A DNA stretch of 64,000 nt from Caballeronia sp. TF1N1 (GCF_022878925.1 NZ_CP084627.1:124001-188000); one strand, 5' to 3'; shown: positions 29,394 to 38,854, numbered from the stretch's first letter. Notes: generated from the sequence alone by a model not told the origin. Numbers and translations: made by a program.

Positions 29394-30941
29394 ATGTGCG
29401 GCATCGTAGGTGTAGTTTCCCAAAGTCCCGTCAATCAGCTGATCTATGACAGCTTGCTGCTTCTGCAGCATCGCGGCCAGGACGCAGCGGGCATCGCCAC
29501 GGCGAACGGCAACAACTTCCACATGCACAAAGCCAATGGCATGGTGCGCGACGTGTTCCGCACGCGCAACATGCGCAGCCTGCCGGGTACGGTCGGCATC
29601 GGGCAAGTGCGTTATCCGACGGCGGGTTCCGCATCGAGCGAGGAAGAAGCGCAACCGTTCTACGTGAACGCGCCGTTCGGGATCATCCTCGCGCACAACG
29701 GCAATCTGACCAACTGGACGCAGTTGAAGGACGAGATGTTCCGCATCGATCGCCGGCACATCAACACGGCGTCGGACACGGAAGTCCTTCTCAACGTCTT
29801 CGCGCATGAACTGCAGCTCGCGAGTTCGGGCTTGCAACTCGACGCCGCCGCGCTCTGGAAGGCGGTTGCGGGCGTGCATCGGCGGGTGAAGGGTTCTTAT
29901 GCGATCGTCTCGCTGATCGCGGGCTACGGGCTCGTTGCGTTCCGCGATCCGTTCGGCATTCGTCCGCTCGTACTCGGCAAGCTGGAAACCGCGACGGGCG
30001 TGGAATGGATGGTGGCGTCGGAATCGGTGGCGGTGGAAGGCGTGGGCTTCGAGTTCGTGCGCGATGTCGAGCCGGGCGAAGCCATCTTCATCGACGCGGA
30101 AGGCAACCTCCACAGTCATCAATGCGCCGAAAAACCGACGCTCAACCCATGCATCTTCGAACTCGTGTATCTCGCGCGTCCGGATTCGTGCCTCGACGGC
30201 GTGCCCGTCTACAACGCGCGTCTGCGCATGGGTGACTATCTCGCCGAGAAGATCAAGCGCGTGCTGCCGGACGTGCCTATCGACGTGGTCATGCCCATTC
30301 CCGATTCCTCGCGTCCCGCCGCCATGCAAGTGGCCGCGAAGCTCGGCGTGGAGTATCGCGAAGGCTTCTTCAAGAATCGCTACGTGGGCCGCACCTTCAT
30401 CATGCCGGGCCAGGCGGTGCGTAAGAAGTCGGTGCGCCAGAAGCTCAATGCCATGGCCATCGAGTTCAAAGGCAAGAACGTGCTGATCGTCGACGACTCA
30501 ATCGTGCGCGGCACGACCTCGCATGAAATCGTGCAGATGGCACGTGACGCCGGCGCAAACAAGGTGATCTTCGCGTCCGCCGCGCCGCCGGTTAAATTCC
30601 CTAACGTGTATGGCATCGACATGCCCACGCGCGGTGAACTCGTGGCGCACGGCCGCAGCGACGAAGAAGTCGCGCGCATGATCGGCGCGGATTATCTCGT
30701 CTATCAGGACGTGGCCGACCTTAAAAGCGCGATCCGTGACATCAACCCTGAGTTGCAGGAGTTCGAGGCTTCGTGCTTCGACGGCAACTACATCACCGGC
30801 GACATCACGACCGAGTATCTCGACCGGATCGAATCGGCGCGTCTTGCGCCGCAATCGCAGTCGGATCGCGACAATGCAAGCGACGTGCAAGAGGGCGACG
30901 TCGCGCGCTCGCAGTTGCATCTGCAACTGTCGGTGGAATGA
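29394..30941 (+). CDS. purF: Amidophosphoribosyltransferase
   Basis: First committed step of purine synthesis. The 515-residue protein starts MCGIVGVV with the catalytic Cys at position 2 after Met removal, has LLLLQHRGQDAAGIA of the glutaminase domain and the PRPP-site VLIVDDSIVRGTTSHE. The start is fixed by the catalytic cysteine and by GAAGGA upstream. A terminator follows, then a gene on the other strand; metZ, which follows purF in some relatives, is absent here. Confidence 0.98.
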   Translation: MCGIVGVVSQSPVNQLIYDSLLLLQHRGQDAAGIATANGNNFHMHKANGMVRDVFRTRNMRSLPGTVGIGQVRYPTAGSASSEEEAQPFYVNAPFGIILAHNGNLTNWTQLKDEMFRIDRRHINTASDTEVLLNVFAHELQLASSGLQLDAAALWKAVAGVHRRVKGSYAIVSLIAGYGLVAFRDPFGIRPLVLGKLETATGVEWMVASESVAVEGVGFEFVRDVEPGEAIFIDAEGNLHSHQCAEKPTLNPCIFELVYLARPDSCLDGVPVYNARLRMGDYLAEKIKRVLPDVPIDVVMPIPDSSRPAAMQVAAKLGVEYREGFFKNRYVGRTFIMPGQAVRKKSVRQKLNAMAIEFKGKNVLIVDDSIVRGTTSHEIVQMARDAGANKVIFASAAPPVKFPNVYGIDMPTRGELVAHGRSDEEVARMIGADYLVYQDVADLKSAIRDINPELQEFEASCFDGNYITGDITTEYLDRIESARLAPQSQSDRDNASDVQEGDVARSQLHLQLSVE

Positions 30942-30966
30942 TTCGTTAGCTGGTTGAGGCATGAAG

Positions 30967-31001
30967 AAAGCCCGCCTGGTCGATGACCGGCGGGCTTTTT
31001 T
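30967..31001 (+). terminator. Terminator between purF and the AraC-type gene
   Basis: AAAGCCCGCC, 12-14 base loop region, GGCGGGCTTTTTTA, 25 bp after purF. The A-run on the left side lets it also serve the converging AraC-type gene on the minus strand. Confidence 0.88.
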
Positions 31002-31007
31002 ACGTCT

Positions 31008-31778
31008 TCAATGCTGACGCGGATCAGGCGCTCTCAGGCCATTGCGCCAGAGACCAGGCGCTATGCCGAAGCGCTTCGAGAACGCATGCGTGAACGCGCT
31101 TTGATCGGCGAAACCGACATCGAGCGCAATGTCCGACAACGCGGCGCGCGGATCGGCAAGCAACGCAAGCGCGGTATCGAGCCGCAAGCGATGCAGATAG
31201 CGATGCGGCGTCTCGCCAAACGCCTCGCTGAATAGCTGATGAAAGCGCCGCATGCCGAAGCCGCAGTGTGCGGCGAGATCGGCAATGCGCAGCGGCTCCG
31301 ACAAATGCAGCCGCAGCCATCGGTCGATGCGCGCGAAGTCGAGGCCACGCGCTTCGGCCACGACGGATGCGCCCGCGTCGGCCATCAACGCGCCGCACAG
31401 ATGCGCGGCGGCTTGCCAGGCGAAGCGGCCATCGTGAATGCCTGCATTCAGCGCGATATCGGCGACGAGCTGCGTCATCGCGGAATCGAGATTGACAGTG
31501 CGAGCGCGTTCGAAAAAGCGCTCGGGCACCGCCACCGACGTCGCCGGAAGATCGAGCACGAGTTGGCGATTCACGCCCTCGGCCCAGTATTCATGCCGCG
31601 CGTGAGCCGGAATGATCCACGCGCGATGCCGGTCGATATGCGACTCGCGCCCGTCCACCGCCATGCCCATTGCGCCGTCGAAGCCGAGCACGATCTGATG
31701 GAAGTCGTGCTCGTCTGTCGCTTGCACCGCTTCATAGCGGCGCAGCGAAATGCCTGGACGATGAACTGGCGCGTTCAT
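31008..31778 (-). CDS. AraC-family transcriptional regulator
   Basis: A 256-residue regulator. The N-terminal half looks like a cupin sensing domain (HQIVLGFDGAMGM, GRESHIDRHRAWIIPAHARHEYW). The C-terminal half has two helix-turn-helix motifs: LRIADLAAHCGFGMRRFHQLFSEAFGETPHRYLHRLR and ALSDIALDVGFADQSAFTHAFSKRFGIAPGLWR. It starts 11 bp after the FKBP gene and must share its transcript. The target and ligand are unknown. Confidence 0.92.
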   Translation of the reverse strand: MNAPVHRPGISLRRYEAVQATDEHDFHQIVLGFDGAMGMAVDGRESHIDRHRAWIIPAHARHEYWAEGVNRQLVLDLPATSVAVPERFFERARTVNLDSAMTQLVADIALNAGIHDGRFAWQAAAHLCGALMADAGASVVAEARGLDFARIDRWLRLHLSEPLRIADLAAHCGFGMRRFHQLFSEAFGETPHRYLHRLRLDTALALLADPRAALSDIALDVGFADQSAFTHAFSKRFGIAPGLWRNGLRAPDPRQH

Positions 31779-31789
31779 GGCGTCGACAC

Positions 31790-32131
31790 TCAGACGTCGA
31801 GCAGTTCCACTTCGAACACGAGCGTGGCGTTCGGCGGAATGACGCCGCCCGCGCCACGCGCGCCGTAGCCGAGTTGCGGCGGAATGGTGAGACGGCGCGT
31901 GCCGCCCACTTTCATGCCTTGCACGCCTTCGTCCCAGCCCTTGATGACCATGCCGCCGCCCAGCACGAAGGCGAACGGGTCGTTGCGGTCCTTGCTCGAA
32001 TCGAACTTCTGTCCGTCGGTCAGCCAGCCCGTGTAGTGCACGCTCACCGTCTTGCCCGCGACGGCTTCGGCGCCTTCGCCAACAGCGATGTCTTCGTATT
32101 TGAGGCCGGAATCGGTCGTGACTTGCGCCAT
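31790..32131 (-). CDS. FKBP-type peptidyl-prolyl cis-trans isomerase
   Basis: A 113-residue single-domain FKBP, cytosolic (no signal peptide). Nearly all the FK506-pocket landmarks are visible: [36 protein letters not shown] and [29 protein letters not shown] 32131 follows GGGAG; an earlier in-frame start is less likely. It forms a bicistron with the AraC-type gene. Confidence 0.95.
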   Translation of the reverse strand: MAQVTTDSGLKYEDIAVGEGAEAVAGKTVSVHYTGWLTDGQKFDSSKDRNDPFAFVLGGGMVIKGWDEGVQGMKVGGTRRLTIPPQLGYGARGAGGVIPPNATLVFEVELLDV

Positions 32132-32182
32132 GTTGTGCTCCCTGGTTGCCCGGCCATGCGCACGTTCGTCATGCCATGGTCC

Positions 32183-32198
32183 GGTGGTCGAAACCACC
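32183..32198. repeat. CGAA-loop hairpin upstream of the FKBP gene
   Basis: GGTGGT-CGAA-ACCACC, a 6-bp stem, lies next to TACAAT (minus strand, 32204-32199), a possible -10 of the FKBP gene. Function unknown. Confidence 0.35.
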
Positions 32199-32225
32199 AT
32201 TGTAGAACGTCGCAGGCAAGCGGGA

Positions 32226-32245
32226 GGGCAGTGCGCGCACTGCCC
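32226..32245. terminator. 20-bp palindrome after the polysaccharide genes
   Basis: GGGCAGTGCGCGCACTGCCC is a perfect palindrome 21 bp beyond the stop of the Wzy-type gene. It has no T-run, but as the only strong structure between the polysaccharide genes and FKBP it probably marks the transcript end. Confidence 0.45.
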
Positions 32246-32265
32246 GAAGGGTCACCGAGGCGCTT

Positions 32266-33696
32266 TCAGGGATGACGTCCGCGCGGATTCATGCGGCTGC
32301 CGATAGCGGGACGCGGTCCCACGGGCGAGCCGACACGCGGACCCGAATGCGGTTTAGCGTTCGTACCGAAGTCGGTGCCGATAGGCGTCTGATCGATGAC
32401 GACGGCGGCGTCGCGGTCATGCGATTGCTGCCGGGCCTGCTTGAGCGCGCGCACTCGCACGTAAGCCATCGCGACGAAAGTCCACGGTGCGAGATAGGCG
32501 AACTCGGGCACGGAGACCATCATCATCAGCCAGGTGCCCACGCAGCATTGACGCAGCGCCATGCCGCGCGCGTCCCAGTCGAGCTTGAACGCGGGATACA
32601 GCATGAGCGCGCTGATGCCGACGAGACCGACCACGCCCGTGTTCACGAGCAACGTGGAGAACAAATCGGTCGAGCGTATGTAGCCGAAGCCGATGCCGAA
32701 CAACTGATTCATCGGCGTCGCGCCAAGCCACATCTGCACGGAATTCAGGACCAGCATCGAACGGTCCGAGCCCGATTCGTTCTTGCCTTCGAGCTTGTCC
32801 ATCACCATCTGCTGGAACAGATCGGCGATATAGTCCTGCGCGAGATAGGCGATCACGCACACCACCGCGAGCGCGATCAACGCCTTGATCGGGTTGATGC
32901 CGAGCTTGCGCATGCGAATCAGCGCATAAACCGCATAGCCGATCAGCACCGTCGACGACGTACTCATGATGAGCGAGATGCCGATGACCCACACCGGCCA
33001 GCGTACGCGCGATGTCGCGTTGAAATACACCCAGAAAGGGAAGATGGACATCGCGTACATGGAAGGCTCGCCGGTCAGCGCCTTCAGCCGCTGAATGGGG
33101 AAGCCCTTGATGTCGATCTGCTGGAACGAGCTGCCGTTCACGGTGCCGTCCGAGCGCACGATACCCTTTCCGAACTGATCGCCAAATGCACGGTTCGAGA
33201 TGAAGTCGCCCGGCTGTCCAGTCGCGACGAAGTAGACCACTTCGTACATGCCGTAGAGCGCGAAAAGCGTCACGGCCACGAGAATCCACTGGTCCCATGT
33301 CGGCTTGTAGAAGTAGTAGACGTAGGATGCGTAGAGCACCACCGCCGCGACGTAGATCGACTGCGTGAACATGCTCTTGCGCAGGATGAACGTGACGAGG
33401 TCGGTGTCGTCGACCATCGCGACCTTGCTGAAGTCGGGATCGAAAGGCGCCATGACGTCCGCGAGCTGCGAGGTGCAGAACATCAAAAGCCATACGACCA
33501 CGGCCGCGATCAGGAAGTGCATCCAGTTCTTGCGCGCCTTGCCGCCGAAGAGCAGCACGAGCGGCACCGAAAGAAAGCACATCAGATAGCCGATCGTCGT
33601 GCCCTGGATGCTCGGCATCACGAGGAACGACGTCACGGGCATCGCGAAGGCCCATATCTGGTAGAAGCGGTCTGTCAGCGCGAGTTTTTCTTTCAT
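32266..33696 (-). CDS. Wzy/O-antigen-ligase-type membrane protein
   Basis: A 476-residue protein with about ten to eleven membrane helices and a large soluble loop in the middle (about residues 155-215), the layout of Wzy polymerases and WaaL ligases. No sequence-specific motif separates the two; context with Wzx and Wzc favours a polymerase that joins repeat units in the periplasm. The C-terminal tail (from about residue 425) is Pro/Gly/Arg-rich. The start could be ATG 33696 or TTG 33714; neither has a strong ribosome site. Last gene of the polysaccharide operon. Confidence 0.8.
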   Translation of the reverse strand: MKEKLALTDRFYQIWAFAMPVTSFLVMPSIQGTTIGYLMCFLSVPLVLLFGGKARKNWMHFLIAAVVVWLLMFCTSQLADVMAPFDPDFSKVAMVDDTDLVTFILRKSMFTQSIYVAAVVLYASYVYYFYKPTWDQWILVAVTLFALYGMYEVVYFVATGQPGDFISNRAFGDQFGKGIVRSDGTVNGSSFQQIDIKGFPIQRLKALTGEPSMYAMSIFPFWVYFNATSRVRWPVWVIGISLIMSTSSTVLIGYAVYALIRMRKLGINPIKALIALAVVCVIAYLAQDYIADLFQQMVMDKLEGKNESGSDRSMLVLNSVQMWLGATPMNQLFGIGFGYIRSTDLFSTLLVNTGVVGLVGISALMLYPAFKLDWDARGMALRQCCVGTWLMMMVSVPEFAYLAPWTFVAMAYVRVRALKQARQQSHDRDAAVVIDQTPIGTDFGTNAKPHSGPRVGSPVGPRPAIGSRMNPRGRHP

Positions 33697-33772
33697 CGGT
33701 CGGGGGCTCTTCAACGCGCAACGCCGCGTGAGACACGCGGCGTTGCGTAATCGCTCTTTTAGTGGGCCAAGC

Positions 33773-36133
33773 TTAATTCACCGGCTTGAACGAACTGGTG
33801 TATGCCGCGGCATAGCCATAACTGCGACGGTTGCTGCGCCGGCGCGGAATTGCGTTGAAGACCGAACCCACGAGTCTGCCGCCCGCGCGCTGCACCTTCT
33901 TCACGGTCTCCTCGATCTCTTCCTCGGTCTGAATGCCCGAGCGCAACACCAGCACCGTGGAGCCTGCGTCGCTTGCGACGATCGCGGCATCCGTGACGGC
34001 GAGGAACGGCGGGGTATCGACGAGCACGAGGTCGAACTGGTCGCTCATGCGCGCGAGCATGTCGCGGAAACGCGGCATCATCAGCAATTCGGACGGATTC
34101 TGCGGATAGCCGCCGCACGACATGAACGACAGGCCGGGTACGCCGACGTAACGCAGCGCATCCGTGATGCCGATATCGCCCTTCAGCACTTCCGCGAGGC
34201 CGCCAGGGTTCGACTGCTTGAAGAACGACGCGATATGGCCACGGCGCATGTCGGCGTCGATCAGCAACACTTTCAGGCCGATTTCCGCGAGCAGCACGGC
34301 GAGATTGGCCGCGACGAAGCTCTTGCCTGCCGACGGGATCGGGCCGGTCAACATGACGATGTTGTTCGGTGCATTGACGAGATCGCGATACAACTCGGTA
34401 CGCACGGCGCGCAGCGCTTCGACAGCCGGATCGTGCGGGAAGCGCGAGGCAAGCACGCGAGCGTCTTCGTCGCGTTCGTCCACATGCGGCATGGTCATGG
34501 CATCGTGTTGCGCCTGGTCATAGTGCGGCAGGGCCTTGGGCGCGGCGCCGTTTTGCTGCGTGCCCGAGAAGCCGAGCGCGCGTCCGACCGGCGACACCGC
34601 GATCTCGTGATCGAGCACGAGTTGCTGGCGGCTGAACAGTACCTCGCCCAGCACCGGCACCGACAGACGGCGTTCGACGAACATCGGGTCGGTCACGCCG
34701 ATCATGGCGTGACGGCGCAGGAAGATGAAGAACGTGCCGACGAAGAAGCCAAGACCCGTACCCGCGAGAATCACGAGCATCTTGTTCGGCTTCACCGGGC
34801 GATGCGGACGCAACGCGTTGTCGAGAATATGCGCGCCGCCGCTCGTGCTCGCACGACGCACCGACAGCTCCTCGGCCTTGTTCATCATGCCGAGGTAGAT
34901 GGTTTCGGCCACGCGTGCATCGCGCGTGAGTTCGGCGCTTTGACGCTCCGACGCCGGCATGCTGTCGAAGCGCGACTGGATCTGCTTGTTGGTCGCTTCG
35001 AATTGGGCGATCTGCTGATCCAGATTCTTCACTTGCGGGCTGTCGGGCTGGAAGCGCTGCAAGGCCTGCGTGCGCTGCAGTTGCAGCATGGCGAGCTGTT
35101 GCATCGACGTGATGCTGCCTTGCAAATACGCTTGCGCCTCGTTGACCGGCTGCACCGACTGCGACTTCGAACGGAACGCGCTGAGATTGCCCTCGGCCGT
35201 CTTCAGGTCGGCTTCGAGACGCGGCAACTCGCCGCGAATGAACTCGAGCGTCTTGGTGTCGTTGGCCTGACGGCTCGCGACTGCCGCCGACATGTACGCC
35301 TGACCGAGCGCGTTCGCGACATTGGCCGTGAGTTCGGGGTCGTCCGCATTGAACGAAATCTGCACAATGCCCGTGTCTTTCGCTGACTCGGTCACCTTCA
35401 TCGTCTTGAGCATGAGCGCGATGGCGTCGAGCGTGTTGTAGCGGATCACGTCGAAGTGCACGCCGGGATGGCCCACCACACTGTCCACGAGCATCGACAC
35501 GCCATTCGCGGCCGCCGGACGGCCAACGGTGCCACGCACGAGCACGTCGCCGTCTTCGTCGCGCAGTTCGTACTGGTTCTTGTCGAGCAGCACGAAATCG
35601 AGCTTCGAATCTTCGAGCGATGCAGGCACGTCGAGCCGGCCGATGTTCAGTTCCTCGCCGCCCCAGCCATACGAATCGAGGCCGAGCCATGCGGGCGAAA
35701 GTTGACCGCGCTTGGCGAACAGGTCGGCGATCTGCCCGAGGACCGGCAGCGTGCGCGGCTTCGCCTTGATGTCGAAGTGAAATTGCTTGACGACCGGTTC
35801 CAGCACGGAACGGCTCTGCATCACCGAGATCTCGGCGGGCGCGATCTGATTGACGGTCTGCGCCTGCTGCTGCATCTGCTGCTGATTCTGCGGCGTGATG
35901 CCGAGCGCGTTCGGATCTGGCGGATCGACGCGGATGATGACGTCGGCGGAGTAGATCGGCTTGGCGAGAAACGCATAAGCCGTGGCGAGCAAGGCCGCGC
36001 CCGCGATGAACAGCATCAGCATGCCGATATGGTCGCGAAGCAGTTTGAGCATATCGCTCGCGGTGAATTCACCGTCGTCCTTGCCTGAGCGCGAAGATCC
36101 GGAGTTGACATAGAGCGTGTTCAAAGGCGCCAT
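33773..36133 (-). CDS. Polysaccharide co-polymerase with bacterial tyrosine kinase domain (Wzc type)
   Basis: Controls chain length and export of exopolysaccharide. 786 residues: membrane helix near 38-60 (LFIAGAALLATAYAFLA), a Wzz-type periplasmic domain with coiled-coil segments, a second helix near 445-470, and a cytoplasmic BY-kinase. The Walker A motif PSAGKS has Lys604, followed by the A' motif VLLIDADMRRG and Walker B LVLVDTPP. The C-terminal tail has only three clustered tyrosines (Y772, Y774, Y778), fewer than in E. coli Wzc. ATG 36133 follows GAGG very closely; a TTG two codons earlier is an alternative. No phosphatase gene is adjacent. Confidence 0.92.
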   Translation of the reverse strand: MAPLNTLYVNSGSSRSGKDDGEFTASDMLKLLRDHIGMLMLFIAGAALLATAYAFLAKPIYSADVIIRVDPPDPNALGITPQNQQQMQQQAQTVNQIAPAEISVMQSRSVLEPVVKQFHFDIKAKPRTLPVLGQIADLFAKRGQLSPAWLGLDSYGWGGEELNIGRLDVPASLEDSKLDFVLLDKNQYELRDEDGDVLVRGTVGRPAAANGVSMLVDSVVGHPGVHFDVIRYNTLDAIALMLKTMKVTESAKDTGIVQISFNADDPELTANVANALGQAYMSAAVASRQANDTKTLEFIRGELPRLEADLKTAEGNLSAFRSKSQSVQPVNEAQAYLQGSITSMQQLAMLQLQRTQALQRFQPDSPQVKNLDQQIAQFEATNKQIQSRFDSMPASERQSAELTRDARVAETIYLGMMNKAEELSVRRASTSGGAHILDNALRPHRPVKPNKMLVILAGTGLGFFVGTFFIFLRRHAMIGVTDPMFVERRLSVPVLGEVLFSRQQLVLDHEIAVSPVGRALGFSGTQQNGAAPKALPHYDQAQHDAMTMPHVDERDEDARVLASRFPHDPAVEALRAVRTELYRDLVNAPNNIVMLTGPIPSAGKSFVAANLAVLLAEIGLKVLLIDADMRRGHIASFFKQSNPGGLAEVLKGDIGITDALRYVGVPGLSFMSCGGYPQNPSELLMMPRFRDMLARMSDQFDLVLVDTPPFLAVTDAAIVASDAGSTVLVLRSGIQTEEEIEETVKKVQRAGGRLVGSVFNAIPRRRSNRRSYGYAAAYTSSFKPVN

Positions 36134-36501
36134 CCTCAATTCGATAGTTAGAACGTAGTTGTCAGGGCGTTGGAAAAAACGAATGCCCCGGCGGCTAAAG
36201 CCGCGGTACGTCTCTTTGCTTTATTTAATCCGGCGGTACGGCCGGTGAGTCGCAGCAACATGAATGCTTGGGGCCTGCGGCGTCGGTCAGCGCGGGCCTT
36301 GACAGCCCCGGCGCATCTTGCAAACCCCTACGATACTTGCAGATAAATAGAAAAAAATTATCCTAAGGGGCATCTTCCGGCCCTGAGTTATCTGCGTCTG
36401 TTAAGTACCGAACGTTGTAATGCTCGAAAGGTCAGGCATGCCGCTTGCGCGATGGCGGATTTGGGCGATAATGCGCGGTTTGCCTGAGCCCGGGCACGCA
36501 C
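36134..36501. other. Gene-free 368-bp region upstream of the tyrosine-kinase gene
   Basis: No coding frame is convincing. The right half contains an AT-rich stretch on both strands (AGATAAATAGAAAAAAATTATCC) and a small hairpin GCGGC-TAAA-GCCGC at 36191-36204. It probably holds a promoter for the kinase and Wzy genes, but no hexamer pair near consensus was found. Confidence 0.45.
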
Positions 36502-37614
36502 TCACGGCATAGGGTTGGCTTTGATGAATTCGCGGACCACGTCGAAGCGTGGTTTTTTTGTTTTGCCGTCGTCGTGAATCACGCCGTAGTTGCCGTCGCC
36601 ACCAAAGCGCTGGTCGTCGTAAAGCTCGTAGAGCGTCACGTTTTGAATGCCATAGGTCTTCGCCATCGAGACGAAACCGCCCAGCGCGTTCTTTCCCACG
36701 AGATACCCCGAAGGGTCCGGATGATCCGGACGTACGCCGTATTCCGTGATCCAGATCGGCTTGCCGTAACTGTCGCGCAAACGCTCCAGCACGTTGGTCT
36801 TTTGCGATCCCGCTGACGTGATCGAACCCATGTCGGAATACCAGTGCCACACGGTGATGTCCCATTGCGGCACGGGATGCCCTTTGGTTCCGTCCGGCTG
36901 CGTGCCGGAAAAGAGCATGTCCGGAAAGGCGAAATGCAGCCAGCTGAACGACGTGAGCAGAATCTTGGCGTCGGGGTCGGATTCGCGAATGCCCTTGATG
37001 AGACCGAGGATCGAGCCGCGCGCCTTCATGTACAACGCGTTGTCGTAATCCGACGGATGTTCGCCGCTGCGGTCATCGCCGCGTATGGTCCAGTTGTCGT
37101 ACTCGTTGCCCACCTGATAGTAGGTCACCACGCCCTTCAGAATGCGTCCGGAGAGCTTGCCGAGTTCGTAGCCGCGCGCGAAGGCTTCCGCTTCGTTGGC
37201 GCGCTTTTGCACTTCGAACGGTGTCACGAGGGCAAGCACGCCGATGCACTGCCTGGACGCCTGACGCGCGAAGTCCGCGACCATGTGCGCGCTTTCTTCG
37301 TTCGAGACGTCCTGGGCGTACATGGTGACGCCGAGTTCGCGAAGCTGCGAAATCTGCAAACCATAGTCGCTCGTGCGATACGCACCGCGATGTTCGATAT
37401 GGCCAGCAATGCCGTAGAACACGCCGGCCGACTCATTGCCGCATTTCATCTTGGGTGCGGCGAATGATGGGGTGTCGGCATTGGCATCGGCCTTGGCGCC
37501 GCCGGTGCGGCTTGCGTGATACGCATCGGGACTGCCGCTGCGCGCGAAGAGCAGAACGGAGCCGCAAAGCATTGCGCCGAAGAAGGCGACTACGATCAGA
37601 ATCGTTCGCTTCAA
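36502..37614 (-). CDS. Membrane-anchored or secreted glycoside hydrolase (clan A TIM barrel)
   Basis: A 370-residue protein with an N-terminal hydrophobic segment (residues 4-24, TILIVVAFFGAMLCGSVLLF) that is a signal or anchor, a short linker, and a hydrolase domain. The acid/base glutamate is expected in VGNEYDNW (Glu171) and the nucleophile in WITEYGVRP (Glu291), the spacing of clan GH-A retaining enzymes; VWHWYSD supplies a typical sugar-stacking segment. Context suggests it trims or releases the exopolysaccharide, like PslG in Pseudomonas, though it is not demonstrably that family. It lies 24 bp after a GT4 gene. Confidence 0.8.
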   Translation of the reverse strand: MKRTILIVVAFFGAMLCGSVLLFARSGSPDAYHASRTGGAKADANADTPSFAAPKMKCGNESAGVFYGIAGHIEHRGAYRTSDYGLQISQLRELGVTMYAQDVSNEESAHMVADFARQASRQCIGVLALVTPFEVQKRANEAEAFARGYELGKLSGRILKGVVTYYQVGNEYDNWTIRGDDRSGEHPSDYDNALYMKARGSILGLIKGIRESDPDAKILLTSFSWLHFAFPDMLFSGTQPDGTKGHPVPQWDITVWHWYSDMGSITSAGSQKTNVLERLRDSYGKPIWITEYGVRPDHPDPSGYLVGKNALGGFVSMAKTYGIQNVTLYELYDDQRFGGDGNYGVIHDDGKTKKPRFDVVREFIKANPMP

Positions 37615-37638
37615 TATCTGGACCTCGGGAAGGCGAAA

Positions 37639-38832
37639 CTATTTGGCCAGCATGTCCGAATGCTCGCGCGTGGCGGGATTGGCCGCGCCGCGCGAGCTCG
37701 ATGCGCTCGTCAGGATGCTTTGCGCTTGCGCGTCGAAAACTTCACGCGAGAAGCGGCGGCGAAAGTCGCGCGTGAGCGCGGCCATCGAGTAGGTGCTCGC
37801 CGAGAAGACTCGCTTTACGAAAGACGCGGAGTCGTCGACGGGAAACAGCAGCGCATTGGGCAGATAAGATTCGAGACCCGACACCCGTGACACGACAACT
37901 GGACGTTCCGCGAGCACCGCTTCGATCATCACGAGCGGCACGCCTTCATACGCTGAAGGCAACACGAGCGTGTCGCTTGCGACGATATACGGCAGCACGT
38001 CCTTCTGTGGCCCGACAATACGCACGCATGCGGCAAGCGCGGGACTCTTCTCGACGATTGCTTCGAGACGCTCCGCATCCGGTCCTTCGCCGACGATCAA
38101 CACCAGCGTTCGCGCGAACGCTTCCTTGTGACTTTCGATAGCCTGCATCAGAAAGTCCTGACGCTTCTGCTGGAAATTCAGTCTGCCGATATGCGCGATG
38201 ATCGTGGTGCCGTCATCCGGCAGACCCAGCGATGCGCGTGCTTGCGAACGCGTGAGCGTTGAACGGCTGAAGCGGTCATCGACATAGTTTTCGAGGATCG
38301 TGGTCCGCGCACGCGGCGCAAGTGCGCGCAATTTGCCACGCAAGTGCTCGTTGAGCGTGACGAATTCATCCGGCATGCGATACAACACGCGCTTGATGAG
38401 CCACTTGATCTTCTCGGCGGCGCCCGCGTTTTCCGGCGCTTCGTCCACGAGAGGAAGATAGCTCACGGCGGTGACACGCGCCTGGCGCGCGGCGAAAAGA
38501 CCTGCGAGACCGGAAGCGATGGTGCCTTGCGCGATCAGCAATTTTTCGAGTTCGAGACTACGCAGGATGGCGGCCGTGGAGCGCACCATGCGGACGAGTT
38601 CGATCATGTTTCCGCGCAGCGATTCGGCCGTATAGGTAAGACCGATGACCTTCACTTTCTTATGCTTGAGCGATAGTTCGCTTACATAACGAAAAAGCGG
38701 TTCATTAGCGGTCGGCACGAGAATGTTAAGCGTCTCGATACCTGTGCTTGCGACGAGCGCAAGCATCAGGCGCTTGAGCATTTCCTCGTGCCCGCCATTG
38801 ATGCCCGAATCGCAGTAAATACCTAACTTCAC
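37639..38832 (-). CDS. Glycosyltransferase, GT4 type
   Basis: A 397-residue GT-B fold transferase. The C-terminal half has GRLNFQQKRQDFLMQAI, LVLIVGEGPDAERLE and the donor-site LPSAYEGVPLVMIEA with the E-x7-E pattern (here EGVPLVMIE). GTG at 38832 is chosen because GGGGGAAGG precedes it and it gives the N-terminus MKLGIYCDSGINGGHEE; the frame is open upstream. Sugar donor and acceptor cannot be told. It lies between the hydrolase and another GT4 gene. Confidence 0.87.
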   Translation of the reverse strand: MKLGIYCDSGINGGHEEMLKRLMLALVASTGIETLNILVPTANEPLFRYVSELSLKHKKVKVIGLTYTAESLRGNMIELVRMVRSTAAILRSLELEKLLIAQGTIASGLAGLFAARQARVTAVSYLPLVDEAPENAGAAEKIKWLIKRVLYRMPDEFVTLNEHLRGKLRALAPRARTTILENYVDDRFSRSTLTRSQARASLGLPDDGTTIIAHIGRLNFQQKRQDFLMQAIESHKEAFARTLVLIVGEGPDAERLEAIVEKSPALAACVRIVGPQKDVLPYIVASDTLVLPSAYEGVPLVMIEAVLAERPVVVSRVSGLESYLPNALLFPVDDSASFVKRVFSASTYSMAALTRDFRRRFSREVFDAQAQSILTSASSSRGAANPATREHSDMLAK

Positions 38833-38854
38833 CGGCCTTCCCCCAAAAACGCGT

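Noticed and set aside
32272..33750. A 492-codon plus-strand frame over the Wzy-type gene
   Set aside because: Extremely rich in His, Arg and Asp with no hydrophobic core; the minus-strand frame encodes a clear multi-helix membrane protein.
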